64,000 nt of DNA from Anoplopoma fimbria (taxonomy: Eukaryota > Chordata > Actinopteri > Perciformes > Anoplopomatidae): the NCBI RefSeq assembly GCF_027596085.1, contig NC_072462.1:22687112-22751111 (forward strand), read 5' to 3'. This document shows positions 1 to 11,267 of this stretch, piece after piece. The stretch's first letter is position 1. Each line of letters begins with the position of its first letter. A program made the position numbers and the translations under genes. The notes under the pieces are model-generated. The model was not told the origin of the DNA, did no database searches, and saw only the letters and a program-made list of their open reading frames with translations.

Positions 1-198
1 TGTGTGCACGTGGTGGCTGTTGTTTGCGCACGGTGGTCTCAGGCAACGTTTGAGGACTATGTTCTTTTCTAGCACAATAGAGCTTCACACTGCTCAGACC
101 TGGGCGATGACAAGTGAAATCAGCATCACGTGCATTGGGCCTGTTCATGCCCTTCACGCCTGCCCTCTCACCTTTCTACCTGCCCTGTGTTTCTGCAG

Positions 199-345
199 GC
201 CGGGTGTCTCTTTTACGAGTCACCGACCTGAGGCTGGAGGACCTGCAGATGGATGATGGGGGCTTGTACGAGTGTCGAATCCTCTTACTGGATGAACCCA
301 CGGATGAGCTGCAGAACGGCACGTGGACTCTGCTTTCTGTAACCG
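199..345 (+). CDS. igsf9a: igsf9a exon: C-terminal half of Ig domain 1
   Basis: The exon begins after a ttctgcag acceptor with two bases that complete a Gly codon, and ends in phase 1 before gtgagg. It encodes the E, F and G strands of an Ig fold: RVSLLRVTDLRLEDLQMDDG followed by GLYEC, which supplies the second core cysteine and the tyrosine corner. It continues through LLLDEPTDELQNGTWTLLSV. The matching first cysteine must be on an exon left of the window. NGT is a potential N-glycosylation site. This is the first igsf9a coding exon visible here. Confidence 0.9.
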
Positions 346-683
346 GTGAGGTCTATCAAGCAGTGTGTGTTTGTCTTATGTATTGTTTTTTTTTTTGCTT
401 CATATTACAAATGCTTACAATGTAAGCAAAGTATGATTAATGCTTATTAATAAAATAGATAAATAGCATTCGGTCTGGATATATAAGATGGCCCGGTTGG
501 TCAACCAAAACACAAGGTAATCCCACAACATACAGCAGATAAAAGCCTGCCTCAAGTCGGCCTGTGTAGGGCTAGGCATTCATTTGTCTACCCAGCATTC
601 AGCAGCAAAAGTGAACTGCAGGTCAATAAACCTGTAAAGCCCTGCTGCGGACAACCCTGCAGCGACCTCCGATTCTGAGGAGT

Positions 684-1168
684 GAAGCCAATGTGGTTTA
701 AACTTGCATCCTTTCAAATGGCCAGTGGGGAGGGGGGTGATATGGCTGGTTGCAAAATCAAGTCTGATAGTATTAAGTCTATGAGAAAATGACTTCTCAC
801 TTGATTTATTACCTCAGTAAACATGTAAACATGAGTTTATGGTCTATATCTCTAGTTTCAAGTCTTCTTCAATACAGCATGATGTTAATTTAGTTAATGA
901 TGGTCCAATTTAGAGTAAAATAGACCATAAAGCAGGGTATGCTTTAGGGCAGGCTACCTTGTGGTTGACAGGTCGCTAACGCTAGCAAAATCTTATAAGG
1001 CTCTATGTCACTCCTCCACAGTCCAAATATGGTCACTTCTGTTCAATGGTGGCTAAAAGTTGAGATGTCGATGGCAAAATAAGCAGAACTTTCAGGCTTT
1101 AAAACAGTAGTCCACAAACTAAAGGGTGATGTCACAATGACTGTGCACTTCCTATGTGCAGTCTATGT
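684..1168. repeat. Dispersed repeat family A, copy 1
   Basis: Shares blocks with copies at 16,026 and 37,431 in the same order: gaagccaatgtg, cagtaaacat-gtaaacatgagtttatggtct, a block with cagcatgatgtt and aatgatggt, ggctaccttgtg-ttga, and the end block gtgatgtcacaatgactg leading to cagtctatg. No coding frame is shared. It is probably a non-autonomous mobile element; its class was not determined. Confidence 0.7.
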
Positions 1169-1189
1169 GGATGACACGCCCAAGTCCAC

Positions 1190-1395
1190 GGAGCACTGAA
1201 GCTCTGCCCCCGCTGCTGCACAGAGAGCTGTTTGCTTGATTATTCATAGGTTTATTTTTCAGATTTGCACCAAAATCGACATAGCATTCAACAGAATCCC
1301 CAGCAATACATCCGCCAAGTTTGAAGTGGATCGGATGAGCGGTTCTTGAAATATACCAATAACACACAGACAGAGAGATGGAGATCCCATGCTTT
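1190..1395. repeat. LINE-tail-like dispersed repeat fragment
   Basis: Contains the phrase ccaagtttgaagtggatcgg then atgagcggttcttgaaatat and ends in acacacagacagagagatgg. This is a pattern I recognise from common fish RTE-type LINE 3' regions (memory, not a search). No other copy was aligned in this window. Confidence 0.4.
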
Positions 1396-3183
1396 ATTGT
1401 TGGAAAATAATTGATGAAACTCTATCACTTATCCTTTATTGTCAGGATTTATAGTATGCCTTTCACAACAAATATATATGTAATTTCTGATACTTGTAAT
1501 GTCCATAACAAAGTGTCAGCTAATGCACTTGGTTCTCTATATGTCACCTTGATACCAAAGTATGTTTACCCCTCTTCTGTCGGCTACTCGCCATCACAAT
1601 CAAGTTGGACTGCTTTCCTTCCCCAAATGTCGTCTTAATGGCTGTTGTCTTTATTTTCTTTCTTTCTTTCTTTGTCAAAGAGCACAATATTTTGTGAGAT
1701 CAATATCCATTTTGTTTTGTGAACAGAATTATTACATTGTCGCAGAGAAAACCTGTTGATTGCTTTAGTGGAAGTTATTATTTTATTGATTGGCTTGTTT
1801 TTATCGCATCCCAGAATGGCGGGAATCTGTTTTTCAGCCTGATTAAATTTCCAGTTTAGTCAGATTGAAGGTGTATTTTGAACAAAAAATCTTCCATATC
1901 ACATTCTTCACATAAAGTATTTTATTTCATTTATTTTGTAAAGCAATATTTGTTTCAGGTGCCAGGTGCAACATGTGCACCACTTAAACTCAAACTTTTG
2001 AAAAAGTTGACAAAAAAAACTTCTTGTCAAAAGCCTTTGGAGACTTTCTTCACGCACGTTTTTTGAACCGACTTTAGTTATCACCAGTCATCACGTATTG
2101 ATAGGTTAAATAATACATCTAAATATGAAATATGCATCATTATTTTTCTCTGCTTTGAAGTTCTTCCGTATTTTGGGAAAAAACCTTTCCATGACTCCAC
2201 GCACACAAACATACAGAACAAAGTAACAGGGTGAGCTGCAGATCAAAGCGAGGCGAGACAGTTTCACAGAGTTGGTCTGTATGCGTCAGATCATAGATTA
2301 TGACTGTGTACTTCAGGCCTTGGATGTAACATCACTGACATGCCCTGCAGGTACGCTCCTCACATCCTATTGTTTGCACTCTGCCTCAACATTTGAGAGT
2401 GTCAGTGGCCTACAGGCTGGAAATGCAGATGTAAATCTATTCTACATTCAAAAGCTTATATTTTATCGGGACCAGGAGTCAGTATTTGGCAAGTGGTTTT
2501 CTAATTATATACCAGAGTTTCACAAGGTCTCTCCTGTGTACAGACAATAAAACAAACATTTCAAGCTGTAATCCAGATAAGAAAAGAAAAATTACTCTGA
2601 TTATCGCAAAAACAAAAATACTGAAGCCGTTTTCCAAAGTTTTCTCTGGTTATTTATTGTACAAAGGTACAATAAGAGTATGAGACAGAAGAATTGAAAT
2701 AGAATGTTGAAGTTGCAAGGGGTTTGTTTTTGTTTGGAGTTGGATGTTAAAAGATAAAGGCCCTCCGTATGTTCTCTGATGAGATCTGAGACTTAAAGTG
2801 GCAGCAAAACATTTCCCGTTCGCAGATCTAAAAGCAGCGTAACTGACATTTTCACTCGTTATATGAAATAATAATGTGCCTTAATGTCAGTAAACTGAAC
2901 ACAGTCTGCTACTGTTAAATAAACTATAGCTATATGAAATGATAAAAAAAAAAAAGAAAATGGATGAGGCAGACAAAATACTTTTTGGCTGCTAGTCGGG
3001 CCTTTCTCTTTGCAGTGTTCTTTATCTTGGAAGACAGCGTGGATCTTGCTTTAGATTTCTCTCTGTATCTGACATTTGAGTTCTGTTCACTTAAGTTCAC
3101 CTTTATTTGAAGAGCCACATTTCCAAATTTAGGTGTAGTTTTATAGAAAATCTTTTAGGTTATGTATCTTAAACAGTTGGCAG

Positions 3184-3598
3184 TTACATTACATTACATT
3201 ACATTACAGTCATTTAGCAGACGCTTTTATCCAAAGCGACTTACAGGAAGTGTATTCAACATAGGTATTCAAGAGAACTACTAGTCACCAGAAGTCATAA
3301 GTGCATCTCCTTTCTTAAACAAGCATCTTAAAGCATAAACCAGAGCAAAAGTATAGTGCAGAGGCAAATTACTATGAAGACAATAATTGCAACAGACTAA
3401 TCCGAATATAGTAAGTGCTACAAACTACTACGAATAGGATAAGTGCAGTAAACAAATACAAATTCAATAAGTGCAGCGAACTGATACGAATACAGTAAGT
3501 GCAACAACTAATACGAGTGCAATAAGTGCTACGAGGAAGGCTCAGGGTAGTACTTCTTGAAGAGGTGAGTTTTCAGCCTGCGCCTAAAGATGGGCAGT
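3184..3598. mobile_element. Fish dispersed element starting (ACATT)n CAGTCATTTAGCAGACGC
   Basis: Begins with four to five attac repeats, then gtcatttagcagacgctttt and atccaaagcgacttaca, a very common teleost repeat start. It ends near gaggtgagttttcagcctgc. Inside, 3,403-3,535 is a degenerate tandem array of 27-28-base units with the core aataagtgcagcgaactgat. It is a non-autonomous element; the superfamily is uncertain. Confidence 0.65.
3403..3535. repeat. 28-base tandem repeat inside the dispersed element
   Basis: Four full units and one partial of about 28 bases, each with the order cgaata, gtaagtgc, then aactaata. Units differ at several positions. The array is internal to the element at 3,184-3,598. 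Confidence 0.65.
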
Positions 3599-4119
3599 TA
3601 CATAGATGTATAGAAGCAATTAGTTTGGTGATGGTACAATGTAGGATTTGATCACGAATCCTGCGGTGTAATTCTATTATCACAATAATCGCTAATATTG
3701 TCACATTAGTGACTTGAAAAAGCGTTCTAGCTTGCTATCATGGTAGAGAAGTGAAAAATAGAGCATGATTGAAAAAAAACTGGAATTATCATAAAAAAAT
3801 AAATAATTATCCTTTATTTATGCAGGTGAACCTGTATGGTTCATCTTATTTAAAGTTTGATTGTTTGTTTGTTTTTCCAAAAACATGTGTCACTAAAAAA
3901 GAAGTGTCCTTTCTGTGATGCAATAAAAATATTTAACAAAATGTAAGGTAAAATGATCCCAATATGTTTTACTACCATATTAATCATATTTAATCATATT
4001 TTGATGATTACCATGATAATATCATTAATCACAATAATTGACAGCCGATACATGACATTTTCAGATTGTTCCATGCCTATAGTTTAGTCGAATGTTCACC
4101 TTAATGTTTTGTTCCATAG

Positions 4120-4268
4120 CTCCACCCACCTTCACTGAAGCCCCGCCTCCTGCGATGGAAGCTCTGGTCGGAAGTCACCTCTCTCTTCCCTGTGTTGCTA
4201 TTGGCAACCCTACCCCAACCATCACTTGGCTAAAAGAAGGCATTGTGATTCCAAGAATAAATTATCAG
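4120..4268 (+). CDS. igsf9a: igsf9a exon: N-terminal half of Ig domain 2
   Basis: Acceptor ttccatag, donor gtttgt; the start completes an Ala codon split after its first base, and the end is in phase 0. The exon reads APPTFTEAPPPAMEALVGSH and then LSLPC (first core cysteine), followed by the ITWLKEG core tryptophan motif and a short tail ending NYQ. The APPTFTE-P-P start is typical of turtle-family Ig2. It pairs with the 5,090-5,201 exon to complete the domain. Confidence 0.93.
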
Positions 4269-4869
4269 GTTTGTTTATACAATTGTGAATGCATTAATGT
4301 ATGAATATATGGATTTTTTTCATATGTCCTTGGCTCAATCCACCATATCCACCATGTACATCTGCTGTCTCGTCTGTTTGTACTGTATCCAATAGCACAT
4401 TAGCAAAATGACCGAAATGCATGTCCTTTGTTAACCTGCCACCTGCCCCCTCTCCATCCCATTATACGCAGACTGAATGCAGAGGCAGAATATCAGAATA
4501 GTCCAGTATGCCTGATTCTCTGATCCTGATATCTGACCGACTTTTATTTAAGTCAGTATCTGTAAAAGATCAGTACCCTAACTGTACTGTGTATTGATAC
4601 ATCCATGGCATTGTCTGTGGTGCTGAAGTAGCAGACGGATTAGTAATTGCAACTTTTTTTTTTGTGTGTGAAAAATTGAGCAACTTGAACAGTTATTTAA
4701 ATGGAGCCATTTGGAAAGTGTAGAGTGGAAATACCTGGTCCTGCTACTTTAACTGCTCGTAGAAATCTGAAATGTGCCAAAAAGCCCCAACTACAAGCTG
4801 CTCTTTATTCACAATCCCAAAACCTCAGAAAACACAGTTTTAATGTTCAACATTAAGTATTTCAAATCT

Positions 4870-4975
4870 TAATCTGCAAGGAAATAGTAACTGTAGTAGT
4901 AAAGTATAAGTACTTCAAAATCGTTCTTATGTACTGTATTTGAGTAAATTTGGTAACATAATTATGTACTTATCG
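4870..4975 (+). repeat. Dispersed repeat family E, copy 1 (hAT-like end)
   Basis: Contains agtaactgtagtagtaaagtataagtact and gtactgtatttgagtaaattt, matching the right part of the copy at 62,220-62,424. The pattern (acttgagtaaatgtact, ending near a caccactg terminus in the other copy) is that of a common fish hAT-type element. This copy lacks a clean terminus. Confidence 0.5.
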
Positions 4976-5089
4976 TTTGTATGTATGGATCCATACATCA
5001 CAGGTACAGTACGTGTTTACCTGTCTGGCTTTATATATATCAGTTTTACACCCATCTATTTCTTCATCCACCTGCATCATATTTACCAG

Positions 5090-5201
5090 GAAGGAGCCTT
5101 ATCTCTGCAAGCAGTGAGCTCGCAGTCAGCAGGACAGTACACCTGCCACGCCTCCAACTCTGAGGGAAACGTGACCTGCATGACCAAAGTGAAGATCAAA
5201 G
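5090..5201 (+). CDS. igsf9a: igsf9a exon: C-terminal half of Ig domain 2
   Basis: Acceptor tttaccag, donor gtcagt, phase 0 in and phase 1 out. It encodes EGALSLQAVSSQSAGQYTC (second core cysteine, tyrosine corner) and HASNSEGNVTCMTKVKIKG. NVT is a possible glycosylation site, and there is an additional cysteine in NVTC. A tetranucleotide microsatellite starts about 15 bases beyond the donor. Confidence 0.93.
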
Positions 5202-5214
5202 GTCAGTTGCTGCC

Positions 5215-5294
<80 letters not shown>

Positions 5295-7737
5295 AGTTCC
5301 TTCAGTCTCTGTGATGTCTCTGCGGCTAACTGGCTGCGAGCCACCGTCATTTAAATCTCTGTTTCTCTGTCTTGCATCATATGACAGAGCGGTAACAGAA
5401 ACTTAAACTGAGTTCTTCAACTCTCGTTCTGTCTCTGTGTAGATAATTCTGATATCATGAAATGAGACGGGTCTTCCCATGGGATGTTAGGAGTTGCTTT
5501 ATTGTGATACAGCTTTTGTGTTTTGCTCATTTTGAAGGCTACATTTCAGAGAAGCTTGTCGAGGCCACTGTGGCTGAGTGAAATGAAGTATATCTTTTCG
5601 GTCAACAAATTTACATCTTAATATCTTTGTTTTTCATAAAGACAACCCTGGTTGAAGGGAAATGCACATTTCTCTCAAGGTATACGGTCAAAAATACATT
5701 ATGAGATATCATTTTTTTCAATTTTGACAGATTCACTTACACAACTCAAAATAACCTTCCAATGTAAGGACAAATACATGTGGAATATGCCACTGTGTGT
5801 CATAGGATTACACCAACTCAGCAGCAGTGCATAATACATTGTGGAATTTATTTCTGACTCCTTCCTGCACTCCTACTCCTACTCCTACTGAAAGATTCTC
5901 TCCGGAGAACCAGTACTCGTCTGGAGTGTGGTGCTTGGGGAAAATATTTTGTTTTGGCATCGCGTTCCCTTGAGGTTTTCACCTTTGGAATCTCTTTAGC
6001 CACAGTGGTCACATTTTGAATTATAATCACCATGAGCTCACACTGCCTTAATACTGCTCGGTCGCAGTCACATTATCTGACATTGGCTACATTTGTGTGC
6101 AGTGTGTGCCACATGGATGGATTATAGGAGACTAAAAGCTATGTGGATGAAGTCAGTCTAAAAGCCTTAAGTAACCTCTAAACCACCACCCATGCATGTG
6201 GCCATCAAGCATTTTAAGGTCATGAATCTAATTGGTAATGACTGCTGTGGAGATCATGTGGTTATTTATGCATGAATCATGTGATATGTGAAGCCTCCTA
6301 TATTAGCTGTTTGCAAATAGCACATGTGTTGGTGTTAGGCACAAATAAAGGGAAGATATATCGAAGTGACATTTTAGCTCCATGTTGATAAATTGCCAAG
6401 GAGACTACATTGGTAAATTTGACAGCGTAGCGCTTCAGAGTTGTTGTGCTCCTACTTTTTATTTTTGGAGGGTTGGGTTCATTGGCAGGTTGTTATCGGT
6501 CGCTTGCCATAAAAATCCAAAATCATGATTCACACTGTGTGCAAATTCTCCAATCCACAGCTCATTCTCTCACAAAACGATATGCTTGTTGCTTCAAGGG
6601 TAATTAGGGATTTTACAACCTGCTCCTATTGTCCCATGTTTTTGTGTCCGAGTGACTAATATGGGACAATCTTTTCTGTACATTCAGCTGATTTTGACCA
6701 TGTGGATGTGACACGAGATTCCAGAAAGAGCCTTCTCAGAGTGAGAATTGTGTAGACACGATAACAAACAGACCGATAAAAAAAGGTGAAATAAAAAAAA
6801 AAAAGAGAGATTTTAGAATCTGTAGGGTTCTTTCCATTTTGTTGTCAGACACTAAATATAACAATCTGAGCCTGTCAGTGGCAAAAACAAGCACTTTTAG
6901 TGGGCATATATTGATGGTGAGGAGTTGCCCCTAGCGATTACATTACAGCCTGTTTAACAACTTCTGTCTACATCGCTACTCCTCAACTCCTGACCAATTC
7001 CAAAAAACGAGAAATAGGGCCTGGTTGAAAAATACAGAAGTTTCCCTTTGAACAAATGACTTCACATTGAATGGAGTTACTACCAAACACTTTTATCAAC
7101 ATGCTAATTGTATAAATCCTCACATGCAAAATATTGCACTCAACGAATCCAACCTTTCCAAACATAAATATTTTATATTTTTATTTATTTCATCTACCGT
7201 TATCTTTTGTCTGAGGTACAGCATGATAAAAGTTGGTTGGTAAGTCAGACTTGCATCATATTTTTCACCTGGATCCAGTTTATTTTCTTTGTATAGTATT
7301 TTACTGATCTTGTGATGTATCAGGTACTGAAAGGGTCGAGCTGATGCAATTTAAAAGCGAAGTGATGTAACATTAAGATGGATTCATTTATGTCTAGTGT
7401 TCGTTAAAATGGATTGTGAGTCTTTCACCTTCTTTTACCAGCTCTTACCAAGATCCTTTTCCCATTTCATCTTGCTGGTTTATTGATCAATGTGATGATG
7501 AATGTTTTGTGTGAGGGACCACTAGAAATAAAACAAGTTTGTTGTGTTGCGCTCTGCACTTAAAATGGTGATTGGTCCTGACGGTAAGACACTTTTGAGC
7601 TATTTTGTGACATTTTAGAGACTGGATGGTTCAGAAGAATAATCAATGGATGAATCAATAATGTAAATAGTGCTTGATTGCTGCCCTTTTGGTGAATATA
7701 CTTAATGTGATGTCTTTTGTAACCCGCCTCCCGCTAG
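5202..7737 (+). other. igsf9a intron between Ig2 and Ig3
   Basis: A 2.5 kb intron. Apart from the microsatellite at its start it is AT-rich, with a short A run near 6,780-6,805. I see no exon or clear mobile element. Confidence 0.75.
5216..5294. repeat. (GTCT)n then (TGCC)n compound microsatellite
   Basis: About twelve GTCT units (5,216-5,264) run into about seven TGCC units. It begins roughly 15 bases after the splice donor at 5,202, in the intron following the second Ig2 exon. Confidence 0.95.
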
Positions 7738-7879
7738 GTCCACCTGTTATTGTCGTCCCTCCCACAAGCACCTCTCTCAACAAGTCCCAGAATGCACTTC
7801 TCCGGTGCCAGGCGGTGGCCGATCCCCCCAACATGACCTACGTGTGGCAGAGAGGAGGAGAGAACGTCCATCACATAGA
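7738..7879 (+). CDS. igsf9a: igsf9a exon: N-terminal half of Ig domain 3
   Basis: Acceptor cccgctag, donor gtgagt, phase 1 in and phase 2 out. The peptide GPPVIVVPPTSTSLNKSQNA is close to the IGSF9 Ig3 start. It is followed by LLRC (first cysteine), AVADPPNMTYVWQRGGENVH (core Trp in YVW) and HIE. NKS and NMT are candidate N-glycosylation sequons. The PPVIVVPP start favours IGSF9 over IGSF9B. Confidence 0.94.
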
Positions 7880-8814
7880 GTGAGTGCAACCTTTGTTCCC
7901 GAGCTGTCCAATTCCACACTTCTGATGTTTTATGCAGTGCTTATCGGCAGGTGGAGTGACATTGTAGCCTTTGTGGGTTTCTTTCTTTGTTTGTTCTTAA
8001 AGTGGTGGTTACGTCTTATTCAAATCTAACTATGCACATTCACAAAATGTTTCACAGAAAGGAGATGAGAAATAAGATCAACAAAAAAAAGCAACACAAC
8101 AGTGGGAATGTGAAATTAACAAAGGACATTCAGAAGGATGAGAAAGATAAACTTTGTGATTACAAAGATTAAAAATAAAAACATATTCTTCAAAAATGAA
8201 AACACCTCTCCCGTAAAGTCTTCTTGCTGTACCAGAGGTGGGATATATAGAGACTAGAATGCACTTCTTCCACACAAGCTAAAATCTTCAAATAAAATCA
8301 ACTTCCTCTTAGGTCTAAGTTTTAGTCCATGGAGCTAGTGTACATGAGAACCGGTCCCAGTAGACCCGATGGATCTAGAAGCGACATTTCCTACAAGCCT
8401 GTCTGACATGTACTCCTGTGCCGGTCCACTGAATGATTTGATGACACAAAAATTCTTCTAAAACTGACATGGAGAAGGTGAAGAGATGTACCCTTAGGTA
8501 TGAGAAAAGCCAGCTGAAGTCAATTTATTTATGAAACTCTTCACGCTGCTGGTGTATACTTTGCATGTAGGAAGTCCCTCCAAGTGTGATTTCCTTTCCC
8601 AGCCATGAGTTTTCTAACTTTAGCTTGCACTGAAATAGCAACACTTAGCTGGCAACTGAAAATACACATCACTCCGTTATGTTTGTTCCGGTTGCCACGG
8701 TTATGAGGCAAGAGTAAAACAATTAAAGGGACAATCTTTCCCTCATTGTTCAATTTGTGTTTAAAAACATAATAAATACTTCCTGAACAAATTTTTTTCA
8801 ATTCAATTAGAGTT

Positions 8815-9066
8815 CAGTGTTTCCCAAAGGTTGACTGCTTAAGACGTTTTACACTGCATAAATGAAGTAAGCGGACTGCCAGGTGTTTGAATGACGCTTC
8901 TCTGCTCCGCAGCGGAACACAGAGATCAGGGGAGAGGGGAGAAACATGCTTGGCAGTAAACAACAGTAAAACGCAGTAATGACTGCTTAAAATGAATAAA
9001 ATATTTAGTTTCTTTCTTCAGCAGAAACAGGGGGTCTCCTCCAAGTAAATGGTAGCGGAAACACTG
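8815..9066. mobile_element. hAT-like non-autonomous DNA element (252 bases)
   Basis: Termini are CAGTGTTTCCC at 8,815 and, read on the opposite strand from 9,066, CAGTGTTTCCGCTACC, giving a short terminal inverted repeat with the CAGTG-T-TTCC form of hAT elements. It is flanked by direct GAGTT at 8,810-8,814 and 9,067-9,071, a possible 5-base target duplication. No transposase frame is inside, so it would depend on another copy. The class is inferred from the termini. Confidence 0.65.
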
Positions 9067-10379
9067 GAGTTAACTTTTGTCTGCACAAAATGTTCTCACA
9101 GGCCAATACACATCTAAAGGATGGGTTACACAACTCAAAATTGAGAGGTTTATCTGGTATTCCAGAAAAACAGACCTTTGTAATAATCAAGAATGCTCTA
9201 TGCCTCCAGTATCTGCCCAGGAGAGAGAGGGAGGGCTGGACACCGGCAATATCCCCAAGAGGATAAAAGGTGTATTTTTTGCTACTTCTGATGTGAAGTT
9301 CAAATCGGCATCAAAAAAACACACCCAGGTTCCTGGCTGTTGGCTCGACATTTTGTTGCCGGAGATTTAAAACATTTAGGGCACAGCTTCTCTTTTCCAA
9401 TTTTTGCACCTCAGTGTTAGGTCTGTTCACTCGCAGGAAACACAACAGCATCCATAAGTTGATGGGATTTCTACATCATATCAACCAGAAGGCAACTGTG
9501 TTTTGTCTGTTGTTTAAAATACATGGCTATGGAAGCATTTGTTGTCCCGTTGGTAATGTTGTAAGGCTGAAGGTCGCAGATGCCCATATAAAGAGAAAAA
9601 AAATCCTTCAGATTCAGTCAAGTTACTTTAATAAAATAAAAATACATTGGCCTGAAACTGTGGCAGCACTGGTGAGCTTCTCTGTAGGAGAGTTTTCACG
9701 ATAGCAGTGTTCAGTTCCAGGGAGAAGATCAGAGTGAGCGTAGAATGGCTCATGATTACCCATCATCCACCAGACCTTTGAGCAGTCTCTTGGGAAACGG
9801 TGGCTGGGTTCGGGTCAGATGAGCAGGTGGAGGACTTAATTAGCATTACTTCTCCTCCTGAGCGTTTCTCCATCACACATACCATTATTCATCACCGCTA
9901 CACTCAGGTTAATACTCAACCTGATTTGGATGAAGACAAAAAGTTTCTGAGAGGCTTTTTGGAGCTGATATATAATGCTGTTAACAGCTGAGTAGAGCAC
10001 ACGTGGACTATTCTGATGACCTGCTATGAATATTTTAGAAATAAGCTCTTTTGTAATTGCTTCGTTAAAAATAGTGTGGTGCTCTTTGAGCATGTCAAAA
10101 ATGACTTTCAGTTTGGTTTTCCTCCATTTACTCTCCTTTGTCTGCAGTTTTTTAAGTTTAAAATATCCTCAATTCCATGGAGGTTTTTGGTTTCCTTTTT
10201 AAGTTGTTTTCCGGGCACATGTAGAGTTTAATGTGAAACATGATATATCATCATAAAGGAGAAGGGAACAATTGTTTCTATTAATTTAGAACCAGTTCCC
10301 CTTTAGAACCATATTATGGGGCGCACCCCTACTAAACAGCAGACTGAAGACTGATTCAATTGTGCTGTAGGAAAACAGG

Positions 10380-10500
10380 AAACTTTTACCTGATGGTGGC
10401 TCTAGATGTTATTCTATTACAATAGGATTCATCTTCTGGGTGCAGTGGATATCTGAATTGCTTGGCATCCATGTAATAGTTGTTGAGATATTACAATGGA
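10380..10500 (-). repeat. Dispersed repeat family B, fragment
   Basis: Contains aggattcatcttctgggtgc, then gcttggcatccatgtaatag and ttgttgagatattac. This is the reverse complement of the block seen at 46,200-46,360 (gatgaatcctaataactttg, ctcaacatctactagatg). It is diverged. Confidence 0.5.
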
Positions 10501-11121
10501 AACACGCAGACAGTATATGTGTTGTAAAACACAAATCAGTTTGCTAAAAGAGCCTTAAAGCTCTGCAGAGATTATTCTTTGTGGGTTTGTCACTGCCAGC
10601 GACCCCTTTAACATAAGTCATTTCATTCATTGTTAATGTGAAAATATTGGTAAGTGGAGCTTGAATAAAAGCAGCTTTCAGCAATAGCAGTGTTAAAAAA
10701 TATCCAGGTCAGTTACAGTACGTGAGTCATCTGACCTGTATGCTAATTAGTCCGAATGTGTGACTGTGAATCGTCCCACAAACGCGTACCGTCACTGTGC
10801 TTGTGTAACCTGTTAGTAAGGTGTCTCAGCCTGTAAGACTGTGGTTCCTCTTTAAATGTAAGAATGTATAAAATGAGTGGGCATTCCTCTTCCCACTCAA
10901 ACTGAAGCAAAATGAAATTTCCTTAACCTCCATCTGCACACAGCGGTGAATAACTCACAGGGAAAAAATAAAATAAAAAACCTCCTACACTGTTGATGCG
11001 CCAAGAGACTCGACTATAATGGAAGAGCTGAATTACCTCTCGCTGTTATTCTGAAGCAGCTGGTTGTGTTCTTTGCATATTATAATTCCCGTGTGTTTGT
11101 TTGTTTTTTTTCTCTCTTGAG

Positions 11122-11267
11122 GTCTATGAAGTCGCGAGTGAAGATCATGGTAGATGGAACTCTACTTATCTCCAGTCTCATCCCCAAGGATTCTGGGAAC
11201 TACACCTGCATGCCGACCAACGGCCTGCTGAACCCGCCGACCGCCTCTGCTATCCTCACAGTGATGC
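11122..11267 (+). CDS. igsf9a: igsf9a exon: C-terminal half of Ig domain 3
   Basis: Acceptor tctcttgag, donor gtacgt, phase 2 in and phase 1 out. It encodes SMKSRVKIMVDGTLLISSLI, then PKDSGNYTC (second cysteine), and MPTNGLLNPPTASAILTVM. The NGLL-PP-ASA segment is a strong IGSF9 signature. NYT is a potential glycosylation site. Confidence 0.94.

Larger units (their letters stand above)
346..4119 (+). other. igsf9a intron between Ig1 and Ig2 exons
   Basis: A 3.8 kb intron with no supported exon. It holds a dispersed repeat copy (684-1,168), a LINE-tail-like repeat (1,190-1,395) and a fish-type dispersed element with internal 28-base tandem repeats (3,184-3,598). The rest is AT-rich with simple runs such as ttctttctttctttc near 1,660. 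Confidence 0.8.
7880..11121 (+). other. igsf9a intron inside Ig3
   Basis: A 3.2 kb intron splitting the Ig3 domain. It contains a short inverted-repeat element (8,815-9,066) and a fragment of repeat family B (about 10,380-10,500). The rest shows no coding signal. Confidence 0.75.

Noticed and set aside
1152..1367. A 71-codon minus-strand frame
   Set aside because: It spans the junction of two dispersed repeats and has no protein-like content.
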